Of a DNA stretch of 64,000 bases, positions 11,091 to 24,835 are shown piece by piece. A program made the position numbers and the translations under genes. A model generated the notes under the pieces. That model ran no database searches. It worked only from the letters and a program-made list of their open reading frames with translations, and had not been told where the DNA came from. Source of the stretch: Taeniopygia guttata (taxonomy: Eukaryota > Chordata > Aves > Passeriformes > Estrildidae); NCBI RefSeq assembly GCF_048771995.1, contig NC_133027.1, positions 12,768,001 to 12,832,000 on the forward strand, in the 5' to 3' direction. The first letter of the stretch is position 1. The number at the start of each line of letters is the position of its first letter.

Positions 11091-14000
11091 AGCATGAAGT
11101 AAATATTTTGAACTTTATTGTCAATGTTATTCCCTGTTCTTGGGATTGTTTTTTTTTTGGTGTGTATGCATTTTCCCCATGCCAGATAACCCCCTGCATG
11201 TCCATCCTGGAATCCATTGGTATGCCCTTTGATTCCCTGCTCATGCAGAAGGGAGACAATTCAAGGCCTCTGTGGTTCTGCTGTGTGGCAATGTGAGCTG
11301 GGGTCCTGCTGCACGTACCAAGCTCAGTTTGGGCACTGCCACTACTGTCTGAGACTGATGCTGACCCTTCTGCCACTGCTGTGCCACTGGCACACCTATT
11401 GCATGGACATGGCAAATGAATTTCTCTTGTAAACTCTGGTATCTGAATTGGTTCATATTTATTATACTGCTGAACTGGTGGCTTACTGTACTGGATGTTT
11501 GGATTTAATCATGAGTCCTCAAGTCACTAAATCAATAAATTACTCCTCGTCAGCTCAAGTGTCTTTGACTAAGGCTGCTGTTATCCAAATCCACCTAAAA
11601 GCCCCAGTCCATGATCACAGCTGCAGCCTCTGTCCAGATTCCCTAACAGATGGAGTTCACTCAGTCTGTGTGCCTGGAGAGCACACTACAGCACAGGTTT
11701 CTTTACCTCAGTGCCAAATTTTAATGTCAGTTGGCAATGTCTGGAGACATAAATTCCCTGGATGTTCTCAGAGCAAGGAGAGGAGCAGCAGCAGCTGTGT
11801 GACCACGCTCTCTTTTTCAGTGCACCTCACATGCCAAGGTGAGGGCAGAAAAGGCATTTTGCCACCCATTAAACTCTTGGCCTCACTGCAAATGTGCTCA
11901 GCCCCAGTCCTCCTCATCATGGTGCTGCCAGGTGAAAGCAATGTTTGCACTGTAAGCTGAAACTTTCTGCTTCACATCACACATAATTCACAGCCACAAT
12001 TAAATAATGCTGTGTCCTGGTTATTAACCCCTCGGCCAATGTAGTCATGATTGGATGAGGAAAATCAACATAGACAAAGCAAAATTACCAGTTTTCAGAA
12101 ATGTTAACAGTCCACTTTGGCCCTTGGATCAGACAAGTCCTTCCTTGGAACATAGCCAGGAAGCAGATCACGACTAAAGAGATTTACATTGTGGACTTAA
12201 TCTTCCAAAGATCCAAGGAGTTCTATCAGTGATTGCTAAAACTGAGGATGACAGAGCATGATTCATACACATAATGGCTTCTGTCCTTTGGGATCTCAGT
12301 TGTGTCATTAATGGGTTCCCAGAAGTATGATTTTTAATTACCACAAAAAGAAAGATATGCCACCATGTAACCCAGTTCCCTCAGGCCAAATTGCTTTGAT
12401 GTGCAGCAGTGAATTTTCACTGACTCTGCTGAGCAGGATTTTGAGAGTGTGGCAGCTTCATGGGCTGATACTCATCACTCTTAGATGAGAGTTCTCCTGA
12501 ACTAATAAAGCTACTGGACAGTAGATGGAGGAAGTCCTGTGAAAGCCTTGTAGAAACAACACCTCACTAGTGCTGTGATAAAATTGCTCTTTATTTCTCA
12601 AATAATTTGAAACACCTGAAGTAGAAATTCAGTGCACTTTTCAGCTGCATATAAATATATTTTAAAGGAGTAGCAAACATCTCTATTTTTCAGACACACA
12701 ATCAGTACCAGCCAGCACTGCCTAACTTTATTCCACCTCACTGAGGAAGAAAGGGTTTACTCCAGTGCTGACTTTGTGTTGCTATAGGTAGGAGCAGACA
12801 GACTTATAGAAAGTGAGAGAGATGCAGAAAGAATAAAACTATGAGAATTCTTCCCAAAAAAGGTTAGTCAAGATATTGTGATAACTAAAAGAATGGTTTG
12901 AGTCTCCTTTTTACCTAAGTATAATCCTTTGATATGACATACTTTCATTTCGGCCTTGTGGGACAGAAGGTAACACCCTTTTACTAGCTGCTAGTATTGG
13001 CCGATTTAGATGATTTATTCACTTGGGTGAATAGACTTTGCTTTTTTTTCTCAGATGGTCTAAAGTGAAACTTAGCTTTGGTAGATTACCTAAATGTAAT
13101 ACAATGTGGTACTTGACAGAAGAATTTATCAGGGAATAAAACCTTGGGCTGGGGAGTCCTAAAGTTGTATGTTTTCCTTTCCTACTCTGATGAAGCCAAG
13201 GAGACATGAGTTCAACAGGGTCCCTCCAGCCTTTACATTTATTTAGTCAGTTGAATGGGTCTGTTTCCAAAATTTTTGAAGCAGAGGGGGAATTTCTTTG
13301 AGTTCTCCAAGATATAACTCATCTGTCCGCAGCAGGCGTAATTATCCTGCCACACTTACCCTGTCAGTGTTTCTGTAATAAGAAAGCAGACACTTTTTCC
13401 ACTCTCCTTCTATATTTCCAGACATTATGTTTTCACTTCTTATAGTCACTGCAGAATGGAGTCTGATGAGTGAGTTATGCCTTTGGTGCCAGCTGACATC
13501 CAGCTGAACTTGCTACCAGAATTTTAACAACATGGTCAGCAGCAGCAGCCTGCTGGTGTGGGTTTTGCAGCAGATCTCAGTTTCAGACTCAGTTTAGTTA
13601 GAGCAGTGTTTTGGTTTGTTTCCAACCTAAGACAAACAGTCATTTCTCTGTCAATGGCAACAGCAAGAAGCAAATTTTAAAATCTCACATGTTTCTAAAG
13701 CCAAAGCAAAACAAAAAAAAACCCTGATTACTAAAAAAGCAGCAGATTTGTGTACATGCTAAAAATTACTGAATACCAGATTGTTGCTGTAGTGCCTCCA
13801 CTGTACAACTTATTTAGAAGCAGCTGTAGGTCGTGGTTCAGGGAAAGGTTTACTCTTCTGAAAATCATTTACCTCTAGAGGAGGCAATAGCAGGTCCCTG
13901 TACAGCAGCGCTCGCCCAGTTAAGCCAAGGTCCAGCATCAATTTAGCAGCTCCATGTCACTGCCTTTTCCAGATTACTGTTTCTTGGCATAGTAAAAAAG

Positions 14001-17000
14001 GATCTAAGGGCACTGAATGAAGACAAGAAGATAGAAACACTGCCAACAGCTTCTTCTTTTTTTCTCCCTTTCACTAAATCAGTCTCTCCAACAGCCTGGT
14101 TCTTTGCTTCTTTAGCTGTTAAGTAAAATCTGATTTGTATTTGTGAAGCTGCTTCTATCTCATCTGTAGATCTTCAAGTACATTTCAGACACCCGAGTTC
14201 TATGTGTAAGAAAAGACAAGAATTATAAATTATTTTCTTGAGGCCAGACCATATTAATTGGTTAGCTTGAAGTGGAACATGAAACTTGAGAGATCAGGGA
14301 GGCTGTAACATAAACCCAGGAGTATCTGAGAGAAATGAGGGTTGTCTTGTCTTTGTAAACTATTTTTCAAGACTCTGTAGTTTTGTGGGGCTCACAGCTT
14401 ATCATCAGTCTAAGGACATGGGCAAACATTCAAGCTGGTTGTCAGAAAAAAAAAAAATTACAGAAAGAAACATTTGTCTTCTAACTTACCCTGTGTGTTT
14501 GCAATGCCAGCATTTACCCACATTGCTCTGAGGAGCTGTTTGTGTCCTGCTGGAGTTGAACCTGTAAACTTCTGGGAGAAGGAGGATCACAGTGTCCCAG
14601 CTGTAGAACTGAGAACAGAGGGTGAATGCCCCTGATGGCCTTTGTGCCAACTCAGTGACATTTACTCCATGCTTCTTTCTCCCCTTCTGTGCATCCTCCA
14701 TGGAGTGTTTACTTCAGTCAGCAGCTCACTCCAGTGACTATTGATGTCTTTTCCCATGGATGCTCAAAATTATGGGTTGAACTGTGATTTAGACATTAAT
14801 CTAGAGACTACTTTAATGTGCATATGCTGAAAGAACAGGGAAAGATGAGAAAATAACATAGAGATTCATTAAGATTTCTTGGTTGCTCAGTAGGACTTCA
14901 CTTATCACAAAGATAAAAAAACAAACTAGACAGGATGCTTACCTCAGTTAGCAGTCACAAATCAAACATCACCTCCTCAAGTACAGAGCAAATACCTTGC
15001 AATTAATTACTATGCCTGTGAGATTGTACGCTTTGATAATTTAATAATGATTCTGAGGTGAATAACTTTGCTAGAGTAAATTTTGGTTTTGTAAAACAAT
15101 AACTACACAATATCTGCCTGATTTAATAGCATTTCAGTTAACTGATTCTATGGTCAAAGATGATCTTCTAAATTACAATATAGTGTTTCAGAAAGAAGAA
15201 AATGAGTGATTGCAATTTTATTTTCTCTGAGTTTTATGAGGAGGCTTTATGGTTCAAATTAAAGAAATATTTGACTTCAATTTTCAGCAATGAAATTTTA
15301 TGATAACTAGAATTAATGATTGTAATTTTTAAAGCAAACAGGATAAAACCCTTTCAGGTATCTTTAGTAAAGCTCTCTTCTGTTTTAACAACTATATTAA
15401 CATAATAAGTACATCTGCTCTTAAAACTTAGTGAAAAAGGACAAGGCAAGCAATGGGAAAATGCAGAAAGATTTGCTCCAGCACCTTTTATCATTCCCCT
15501 CTAGAGAACCTAGAGTGATGAGGTTACCTGAGTCCCCTTCTGAGACCCAAGAGAGGAGTAGAATGGGGATCTCCTGAGGTGGATCAATGTAATTAGTAAA
15601 ATGGTTGGCATTGACAGTTTAAACCAGAGGTGAAAATGGGCATCAGCAGAGGAAAATAGAGGCAAGTTTCAGAGAAATCTATGTATAATTAAGAGGGCAC
15701 CAGAAAGCTAGTCTGGGATTCAGTGCATAAAATAATTATTCACAAATATTTTGACAGCATCCAGAATACATCTCCTGTTTTCTACACATCTAGCAATGCT
15801 CATTTGCTGCTCAGAAAGGCTTAATTTGACAAAAATGGCGCTGGACTAAGAGAAAAAATCTGGCAGGTGTTACAGGTTTTAACCTGATTAGGTGCAATTC
15901 CTAAAAGCAGAATGCCCGATGCTTTGAATTTATTGTATCATGACAAATTACTTAATTTAAAAGTAATGCTGAAAAAAGTAAAAATTAGAGTTCAATAACT
16001 ATCTGAAGTTGTATTGAGGGACTTTTACAAAATCCTGGGGTGATTAATTGTTCTGACTTTTGTCACAAAATTGGGCAAAATGCAATACAAAAAAAAAATT
16101 ATACACTAATATCTGGACATCTTTGAATGTGGCATAAATTGCAAATTTCATAAGCAATTTGATATCTTTAAAGTAAAAAGAATCCTATCTTAGACCAATT
16201 AAGACATTTACAGAATATATTGTGATATAACTTTGAACCTTCTGTAGCAGACATTGATAGTCGTCTTGATTCCATTCTTGTTATCTGATAGAGCTACACA
16301 TGGAAATATTTCTGGCCCTTAACAGAGCACTCAGTTCAGTGCTGCCTTAAACTCAGTTCTGCTCCAGGTCATTGTGTCCAGTCCTGTGTTAATAGGTGTA
16401 CAGCCTCTTTCAAATAGCACTAGGAAACTGTGAGGAGAGAATGGTCTATTCTCTCTGGTTATAATTTCCTCACTCTTCTGTGAGTGACATGTTCCATCAG
16501 GGCATCATGGTAAAAAATATTCAAGTTTCAAAGTTTAATCTGAATATAAAATATTTGATACATTCAGATACCCTTTCCTGGCCAGTTTTGCAATGGTATT
16601 TTGGCAGCTGTCTGCCCAGCAGTGGGAATGTACAAGACATGTTTGGATGTGATCTGATACAATGCTGGGCCTAGAGAAAATGATTTGGTAGCAGAAGTGT
16701 ACTGGTCTGCAGTGATAATCCTTACCTGTTTTTTGGCACATGAAAGACATGTCACCTACTCTTACAAGATCCCAAACCTGAATCAACAGTGAACCTGAGT
16801 CTAAAATTTGCATCATTTCTCAGGGTGCTATGTATGTATTTATAAAGTTATACCTTATTTTAACTGAGGTGAGCTTGAAGAAGGGAATTTTGACCAAAAC
16901 AGTTTCTATGAGGAAATCTCCCTTTGCTAGCATAGATGGAAATATAGTCTCAGAGCTTCCCACATCTAAGGAAGACATTATAGTAAAAGAAAAAGAGAAA

Positions 17001-18848
17001 GAGAAACTGGAATATGGGTTTAGTGGATATAGAAGATCAAGATACATTAACTACTCTGAGGCAATGGCAGGTTTTATGCTCTTATAAAATGTGTCAAAAA
17101 TCCTTGACTTTTTCTTGTGCAAAGCGGGGTTCACTCTCTCCTTCCCTGCCCAAACCTCCCAGTTTTTGAACCTCTCAGATTTCAAAACAAATTATTTGTT
17201 TTTATGGCCAGCCATATGCAGGGGAGGGGCATGCAGATCATATGCTAAGCAGGGTTTTTAAGTTACAGGGATCTCAGACCAGTCAGCTAGTACAGGGCAG
17301 AGATTTAGTCACCTTAAACCTGTGACCTCACTTCTTAGCTAAGACATTAGCAAAGTGTTTGAAAATATAATGCAGTAGGGACTTGGTTCAGTCTGTTCTG
17401 AATCACACTGACAGAAAGCCCAGAACAACTTCAGTGACTTTTACTTCTGTAGTGGTAGCATCAGACAGCATTAGTCTAGGAGTAGGAATAAAGTGTGGTT
17501 TCTGGTGAGATGAAATAGAAAGCTGAAAGATGATTTCACATCAGGGAAAAAAAAGCAATAACTGAAGTATAAAGAAAATAAAATGAGACACAAGTGGAAT
17601 CAGTCAAGCAACAGTATAATATTAATGGAGACTGAATTTTGTGTGGGTTTGGCTGAAAAAGTTCAATTAAGAGAAGGTTAATGAATTTTTGGGTGCCTTT
17701 TTCTAACACACATTATTTTTCATGATAGGACAGCAGGGCTGGTCTGAAATTGTGAAGAAAGCCTTTTATAATAGTTTTTTTTATATTTGAAGAATCAAAG
17801 TCTTCAGTCTTAGACCAATGACAGTTTTCTGAGGAGAACACAAATTACGGGCATAGGAAGGCCACAGTGTGGTTGTTCAGAGGTAATTGCATTATTTGGT
17901 GCATGTAATACAGAAAGGAGAACCATTCATTCATATATATCCTCATTAGAATTCTTCCTGAGGATGGATTTGGCTCCAGATTTTCGGACAAGTCTTTTTG
18001 GGATGTATCCCATTGGCACATCAGTTTTCTATTCCTAGTAGTGCATATTCATTCCATGTACATTTAGACAGAGAAATTTTGAAGGTAAAAGCAGAACTTG
18101 GCTACTGGCTGACATTTAGGAACAGTCTGTGCTTTTGACTTTGAACAATAGTTTTGACAACCTGGATGTCACTGTGGTAATTCACTGTCTGAGGCAGAGT
18201 CTGCTGAAGCATTTATCACAAGAACAGGCAGTAGAGAGAAGAATATAGGTGCAGATATGATCCTTCTTCTGCTGTTAGTACATTCTTCCAGCCCAGCAGA
18301 ATAAGAATGAAGAATCATGAATGGAACATCCTGCTGGTTGAATATCAGCCTATGGGTAAATGTCAGATTCATGTGACTTAATTTTCAAAGAATAATTTAA
18401 ATTTCTCATTCAAAACCACAGATATGAAGCAGCAAATCAACATAAGCAATTCAGAGTAAATCCAGACTCTGGAGCAATCCAATTCAATCTCTAAGTTTCC
18501 TTTGAAATGTCCAGCCTTCCCTTGGCTCATTACTTCCCTCTCTTTCTGCAGCTGCAGCCTCTCCAGACTTGTTCATTTCTCTCCATAACCCTTGCCCATG
18601 TGTTAATTCTAGTTACTTTGAAGTATTTTGCAATTTATGGAAAAAAAAAAAATAGGCATTGAAAGCAAGTTCTTTGAAATATGAACTTTTAGTGGTAAAA
18701 TGCTACAAAAAATTATTGATGTAGTGTTCAAGGAATGACTGAAACTGCAAAAAAAGTAGGGAGTATTGTGAGTGAACAGATGGAGAGATATGACAAATAA
18801 AATAGCACAGAGAAATTCTAGTACGCCAGCATTTCTGACACTGACTAT
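11091..18848. other. Gene desert segment
   Basis: No gene recognised. The longest frame is 170 codons at 11448-11960 on the plus strand. It has no recognisable domain, and a minus-strand frame overlaps it. A short block at about 17210-17290 (GGGGAGGGGCATGCAG, then CTAAGCAGGG) is compositionally odd but not identifiable. Confidence 0.5.
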
Positions 18849-19479
18849 TGGTTTCTGAGCCTCACGATGGGCTCCTCCTTGGGGGTTCCCCTATCGGGTA
18901 AAAGCCCTCCTGGAGCAGTTCTGTGTCAGGAAAAGGAGATGCACAGGACTTTTTCAGTCTTCAGCTTCTTGTTTATTATTATCTTATCTAAAGTTTTGCA
19001 CACCATCTCTACCAGACTGTGCACACTGGAAAAGAACCACAAAAATGGCCTAACAATCTCTTGTTACAAGGTCTTTTAAGACTAAACTATCGAATTAAGA
19101 AATGACACCTAGATTATTTTCCCTTTTAACCCAATAACTCATCCCTCAAAGCCTGCAATGCAGACTTTTCTGTCCAATTGCAAGACATCACCCAAACCCA
19201 TGAAGAAGAAGGAAGAAGGTGAAGAAGGAGGAGCTCAGGACAACGCTCTATGCCCTCCATCTTGTTCCCATTTGCAACATACTCAAAATCCCACAACCTA
19301 AATTTCTCACCAAGTGACATACTGTACTACTAAATCTATTTCACAGTTTTGTGGATTCTAGTCTATCTTGAAGCCTTGGAAACTTTCTCCATGAATGAGG
19401 GTCAAAGCCAGTGTTTCTCTGGGGGTCCGGACCCCTCAGAGCAGACAGAGAAATATTCCCGGTTTCCTGGGTTCCCACA
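18849..19479 (-). mobile_element. Solo LTR, minus strand
   Basis: On the minus strand it starts TGTGGGAACC (19479 downward) and ends CAGAAACCA at 18849, so it has TG...CA termini. A TTTATT block at 18972-18977 is AATAAA on the minus strand, followed by a short U5. The near-palindrome GGGGTCCGGACCCC (about 19422-19435) lies in U3. The octamer CTGACTAT flanks it at 18841-18848 and 19481-19488, supporting an insertion with a target-site duplication. No internal retroviral genes were seen, so this is a solo LTR. The family name is not recognised. Confidence 0.7.
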
Positions 19480-19488
19480 GCTGACTAT

Positions 19489-22400
19489 AAATAAAGAAAA
19501 AATTTTCAAACATCTTCAATAGGGAGCTTGTTGCACCAAGAAATTCTGGGACAGGAGAATAGTGTAAGCAGTCAGTGAGATGCTCAATCTGAGTCATGAG
19601 TTAATTTTCAGGTTACATTTTAGACAGGACAGTAGATATGAAAACCTCCAGATCTGTGCTAGCTATATTGGAATGAATTGAATGTCATCGTGTGCAGGGC
19701 TGTAATTTTTTTCTTGTATCTTCAAGCAGTGTTTTATATTTTGAAGCAGTGATCTTTAAAGCAAAGTTCACATCCAATGATCTATGGACAAAATATCACA
19801 AGTGAGACTGTCTGAATTACTAGTTACCTTGAGACAGGAAATTAGTTTGAATTGGATAACTAGAAAAGTATATTTTCATCTGTTTGCTCACGATTTTAAG
19901 ATACATTCAAGCTTCTGTTACTTGAAATTATTAAACTGACATTGGACACTGCTGCTCCTTTTGTAAGCAGAATATTTTAATTTAAGTTGATGTAGTATTA
20001 AAATGTTGTTTCTCTATAGATACAGAACCATCTTTTTAGAAGTGAGATACTGCAGGAGTTGTGTCACACCTGTAATAAAAGGAAGGTTTGCTGGCTGTTC
20101 ATTTCCCGCCTTTCACCAGTACTCCATTCATGCCTTCCAGTGTAGCTGCATGATGGGATTGTTTTATGAAGCTTCCTATACTGGAAAGATTTTATTTGAT
20201 TTCTGTTTACAAGAAAATCATTAATTTGAATTTATAAAAGTTATGTTTCTTCTATTTTATAGAAAGCAATTGGATTTCTGTAAGAACATTCCTTGAGTGA
20301 CTTATAAGATATGTAGAAAGTTGACATTTATTGTCATTTATCTGCAAAAATTATTCTATAAATTAAGCCATGCTACCAGTCTGTCTACTTCATTAGTAGT
20401 GTTCTCTTTTGAATCCTATTATCAGTGTAGAACAAATATTTCTGTTTTCCACTACAATGCAGCCTAAACAATGAGGAGAACTGTTGACAGACCATTTCCC
20501 TCCTGTGCAGAGGGATTATTTCACAATAATTTACTATCTCTATGAGGATGCTGTTCAGGTGATATACTTTGACACAAATTTTTTTAATAGTAGAAGACAA
20601 AGGTAATTTATTCCTTATGTGTCAGGAATAGGTTAAAGCCCCAAATGAAATTACCTCTGCATTCTTCTTCCTGTTTTTAATTAAAGCAATAAATGTAGAC
20701 AGGTAATGTTCAGAATGAATCAGCAAATCGTGTGTTTTAAAACTAAAATTGTGTGAAAGAAATGAAGCGTAAGATATTGTTGTTATTTAAACAACATTGT
20801 GTTTCTGAAGTGTCCGAATTTTAGAATAGGTAAGGGAAAGGGAACGAAAAATAAATACTTTTCAATGCCCAGAAAATCTAGCAAAATTGGGAGAGCTTTT
20901 AAACTTCTTCTATACGACACTCTTGGATCTGTCAGTGTGTAGAATCAAACTGGACTCCACAGAAACTGAACCATGTGGATAAATAGGTTTATATCACAGC
21001 TTGTGCAATACTCCAGTGACAAGGCCACTCGACAAGGAGGCTTAGCCAAGTAAGAGCACAGTGGCTGTCAGGTGCAGCATGTGAGAAAAATTTCTTACAA
21101 GGGAGTACACTGAGTAGGTAGAAGCCAAAATTGACCTGTGTTTCCTATTTCATTTCGTTTGGATTCCATGATTTTAGGTCCTTTAACTAGACCCACTGCA
21201 GAGCACTCAAGCTCTGCTTTGGTATGTAACTTTCATTGCCTATAACTGCCTACCTGTGAAGATAATAAACTTTTTCAAAGCAATTAGAAAACTTTTCTTT
21301 TGCTTTCTGAACCAACTTTACTGCACCAAAAAGACCTAAAACCAATTGAGAGCCTTCATAACAGCTACAGCAGAAAAGAAAGCCATTCATACTGGCTCAT
21401 TATTTGATTTACTATTCTAAAAACAACTTTCTAAGACAACTTGTAATGTGCTATAGAATAACTTCCTAATGATTTAACTATGCCTTACTGTGAATAATTA
21501 AAGGGTCCTTCAGTTTAATTGAAGCATTTAGGAGCTGTTCCAAACCTTGAAGATAAACGTAAAAGAAATTTGTACATGCAACACTCTGCATATTCTCCTA
21601 CCTGGGCAAAGGAGTGGCAAACACTGCCATCCTAATTATGATTTGAGAGGTAGAAAATACCTCTCATTGAAGTCAAAAGCAACATGAAAATAAAGCAATT
21701 TTTACAATGAAATGAAAAAGACAATCCATTGTTAGTATAAAGTTAGTGAAAGAATTTCTGTAATGGAGGAGAACATGATAGTTATGATGTTTAAAAGTTT
21801 GGCAGTAATTAGTCATTTCATGATGTTTTATTGCTGTAAAGAATAATTTCTCCATTTTGATGCTTTTATTTATCCTAAATTATATGTACTGACAATTTAG
21901 CTCATATTTCAGAATTAAGTTACAAGCCATTTATTGTGAAATAGTCAATGTATCATTTTTCTAATTTCAAAGACAATATGATACAGTTGTGCTTTTCCCT
22001 GCCTTAGAGATTTGTGCAGTTTGTAAAATATAATTAAATTCTTTTTTTCAACATCTATAGTGTGCACACTCAAAAAAATCCTTATTTGTAAGAGAAGTGC
22101 TGTCACTTTTTAATGGAAAAGAGATAATATATTTTCCTCTCAGCCTCTTCTTCCAAGGGAAGTGAACAATTACAAAGGTGTGGCTGAAATGAAGAAAACA
22201 GAAAATCCTGATACTTGGGCCAATTCTGCCTGTGTGCATCTGAAACAGACTGACCTGGGTGTGTGCAGGGCTGCTGCTCTCACATGTCCCCAGGTCTCTG
22301 AGCAGAGCTGCTCTGGACCCTGGCAGACTGCAGGGAACACGAGTCAGCCCCGCAGTGATGCAGGACAGCTCCCGGTGATAAAGGACAGCAGCTTTTGCTG

Positions 22401-22564
22401 GAGAGCACCCAGGAGTTCAGGGAAAGCTTTTGCTCCTGTGTCTGCCAGTTAGGAGACCTCACAGAAGTACTGTGCCCTGCCTTGGGCTCCCAAGAGCACA
22501 ACTAAAGTATCCTCACACTGAAGTGGCTCCCACAGAGGCCATCAGCCCACGGGATAAAGCATCC
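19489..22564. other. Gene desert segment
   Basis: AT-rich unique-looking DNA. No gene, CR1 or LTR recognised. The open frames are shorter than 100 codons and lack known motifs. Confidence 0.5.
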
Positions 22565-22950
22565 AGTGCATGGAAAGGAGCTGAGAGAGCTGGGCTTGCT
22601 TAGTCTTGAGAAAGATGAGGGGGAATCTTGTCATTTTTTGCCACTTCCTAAAGGGCAGATGGAAGAAGATGAAACCAGGCTCCTCCTGGAGGCACACAGC
22701 AAAAGTACAGGAGTCACTGCACGCAATTTACAGCAATGGGAGAGTTATTAAAAAAAAAAACATTATATTTGAGGTAGTAGAACACCAGACCAGAGGATCT
22801 GGAAACTCCATCCCTGTTAACACTCAAAGCTTGACTAGAAAGGACACCCAGCAAACTGATCTAACTTGTAACTTGTCCTTGGCTTCAGCATAGACATTGG
22901 TCAAGATGACCCCTGAAGATGCCTTTTAAAGCCAAATTCCTCTTTGATTG
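22565..22950 (+). mobile_element. CR1 LINE 3' fragment
   Basis: It opens with the CR1 pattern GAGAGAGCTGGGCTTGCT ... GAAAGATGAGGGGGAATC. It continues through AAACTCCATCC, a CAAAGCTTGACTAG block, CAACCTGATCTAAC-like sequence and a degraded GGTC-TGACCCC-GAAG block up to the end near CTCTTTGATTG. The orientation is plus. It is 5' truncated, as is usual for CR1, and encodes no intact reverse transcriptase. Divergence is high and an A-run interrupts it at about 22750. Confidence 0.75.
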
Positions 22951-24151
22951 AAAGTATTGTTTAAGTGTTCACCACTCCTTCCCCCTATATCTCCCCAACT
23001 CCTTGGGGATTTGCCCTGGCAGGAAGAATTCCTGATAGATTTGCAACTAATACTTTGGGGAATTTTGATACTAATTTTTTTTGTCCTCTGCATTTTAGTT
23101 AAGAGTATTTTTAAAGTCTCACTGAAGATTAATGGCCACACACAGAGCCATTCTAAAAGGGATGCTGAAGGTCCCAGAGCATGGCTAAAATCTTTTGAGA
23201 GGAAAAATTGAACAGTTCTGTTATAACTTTACCAGAAACCTCTTTTTGTTTTGGCAACACCTGATCTGGAGATAGGAACATTTAAAATACAGCTCAGGAC
23301 AAGAAAAACCTGGTCCTTGATAACCAAAGATTATTTCAATGAACAAAATGGTAGTTTCATGAAAAATGTGTGTGTTTCTCCTTTGACTAGAAGTTCCAAT
23401 TTTGATTACTGTTTTCTAATTGTCTTGTATTATATCATTGATAAGGCAAGAAGGAATCTAAAACTGTCCCCATGGCAGAGAAAGGGTATAAGGTAGCAAG
23501 GGTGATCACATCTCCTCAGGGAAAAAGCACTATGAGAGAAGAGAGGAAACACCATAGGGAGGGGACAAAGCTACATTTCTATGGCATTCTTTGAGACTTG
23601 GCTTCATGTCGTGAAAAGGTTTTTGTATGTAAAGTCTGTATTGACCATTACATTAACAGGACAAATGTAAGTTTACAATGGGCTTCAACTCCAGCCTTTT
23701 TTAATTAAGCTGTCACTATTTACAGATATAGTCTAAGCATTATAGGTAAAGGGCAGCTCTTTATGAGAACATTTAAGAATGGCAATTTCATTTTCTCTGG
23801 AGTGTATTGTTGCCTCCAGCTGTCACTTGATTTATAAACTGGAAAGCATTATCTGGCCAAAGGAAATGGTCATGCGTTTTGTTAGCAGAATTTTTTTATT
23901 ATGCATTTGGAAATGCAGCATGAGAATTTGACTCATTCATATTGCAGCAATGAAAATGTATTTCTTGCTATTTTGGTTACATCTGAAATTCTGCAGGATA
24001 TATGAGTTTTAGGGGAATTACAGTATATCACAGTAATTCCTGTCACAAACTAGGATCTTGTTGTATAATGGTAAAATCCATCCCAACCCTATGGAATTAG
24101 CAATCTAAATATTTCTAGGTGTTCTTTTTATCTTCTTCATTTAGTCTGTAA
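22951..24151. other. No gene recognised; possible conserved-element candidate
   Basis: AT-rich sequence. About 23780-23990 is free of recognisable repeats and carries several ATTTA, TTAT and CATTCAT words. It could be conserved non-coding DNA, but that cannot be judged from one sequence. Confidence 0.3.
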
Positions 24152-24156
24152 CTGTA

Positions 24157-24830
24157 TGTCCTAGGGTGACGTTATGGTGTTTGTATCTCCAATCGTGTGT
24201 TTTGTTTATGTTTGATATTATGTTCTGTGCTTTCAGAACTGACTCTGAAAGTGAAGGTTTGTTTTGCCTTTTTATCAGCCAGTTCACCTCCCCCCATGGT
24301 CTGCTGTCTAGAAAAGGCTAGTGCTGGCTGTCTTGCTTTTGCTTTGCTTGCTTGGCTTGCTTGCTTTGCTTGCTTCTGCTTTTGCCTTTGCTTCCTAGTT
24401 AGTTTAGCTAAGTAGTCCAATTCTTTCCCTGGACTGTTGCTTTTCCTTTCCTCTTCCTTAATACCATCCAACCTGCTCTGGACATCTGGGAAACACCAAG
24501 GAACACCAGGAGCCTGCATTTGGTGATCTGCAGCAGCCATCCCCAGTGCTGGAGAGCAATCCCCAGCGTCCAGACCCGGGCGACCACTCCCAGGAAAGAC
24601 TTTCTGGATTTGTTCATCTCTTCAGAGTGGTGAAAGAGTTTTGTTGTCATCTGGTGTTGTTAATTGTTTTGGTGCTGGGGAATGCTTTGTTCATTGAATA
24701 AACAGGTTCTTTTCCACTTATCTCAGAGAAAATTTTTCCTGAACCAGGTGGGTGGGGAGGGTCCATGGGGGTTTGTTTTCTGGGGGCTCCTTCCAGAGTG
24801 TTTTCCCCAAATTTGCCCTAAACTAGGACA
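24157..24830 (+). mobile_element. Complete solo LTR with 5-bp target-site duplication
   Basis: The ends form an inverted repeat: TGTCCTAG at 24157 and CTAGGACA ending at 24830. CTGTA flanks both sides (24152-24156 and 24831-24835), a clean 5-bp target duplication. A CTTGCTTTG-rich pyrimidine tract lies at 24328-24400 and AATAAA at 24697-24702. CTTTTCCACTTATCTCAGAG follows, in the U5 region. The type is familiar from songbird ERV LTRs. There is no internal sequence, consistent with LTR-LTR recombination. Confidence 0.85.
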
Positions 24831-24835
24831 CTGTA

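Noticed and set aside
11448..11960. 170-codon plus-strand open frame downstream of the ERVL-type LTR
   Set aside because: No recognisable retroviral or host domain. The length is plausible by chance for this composition.
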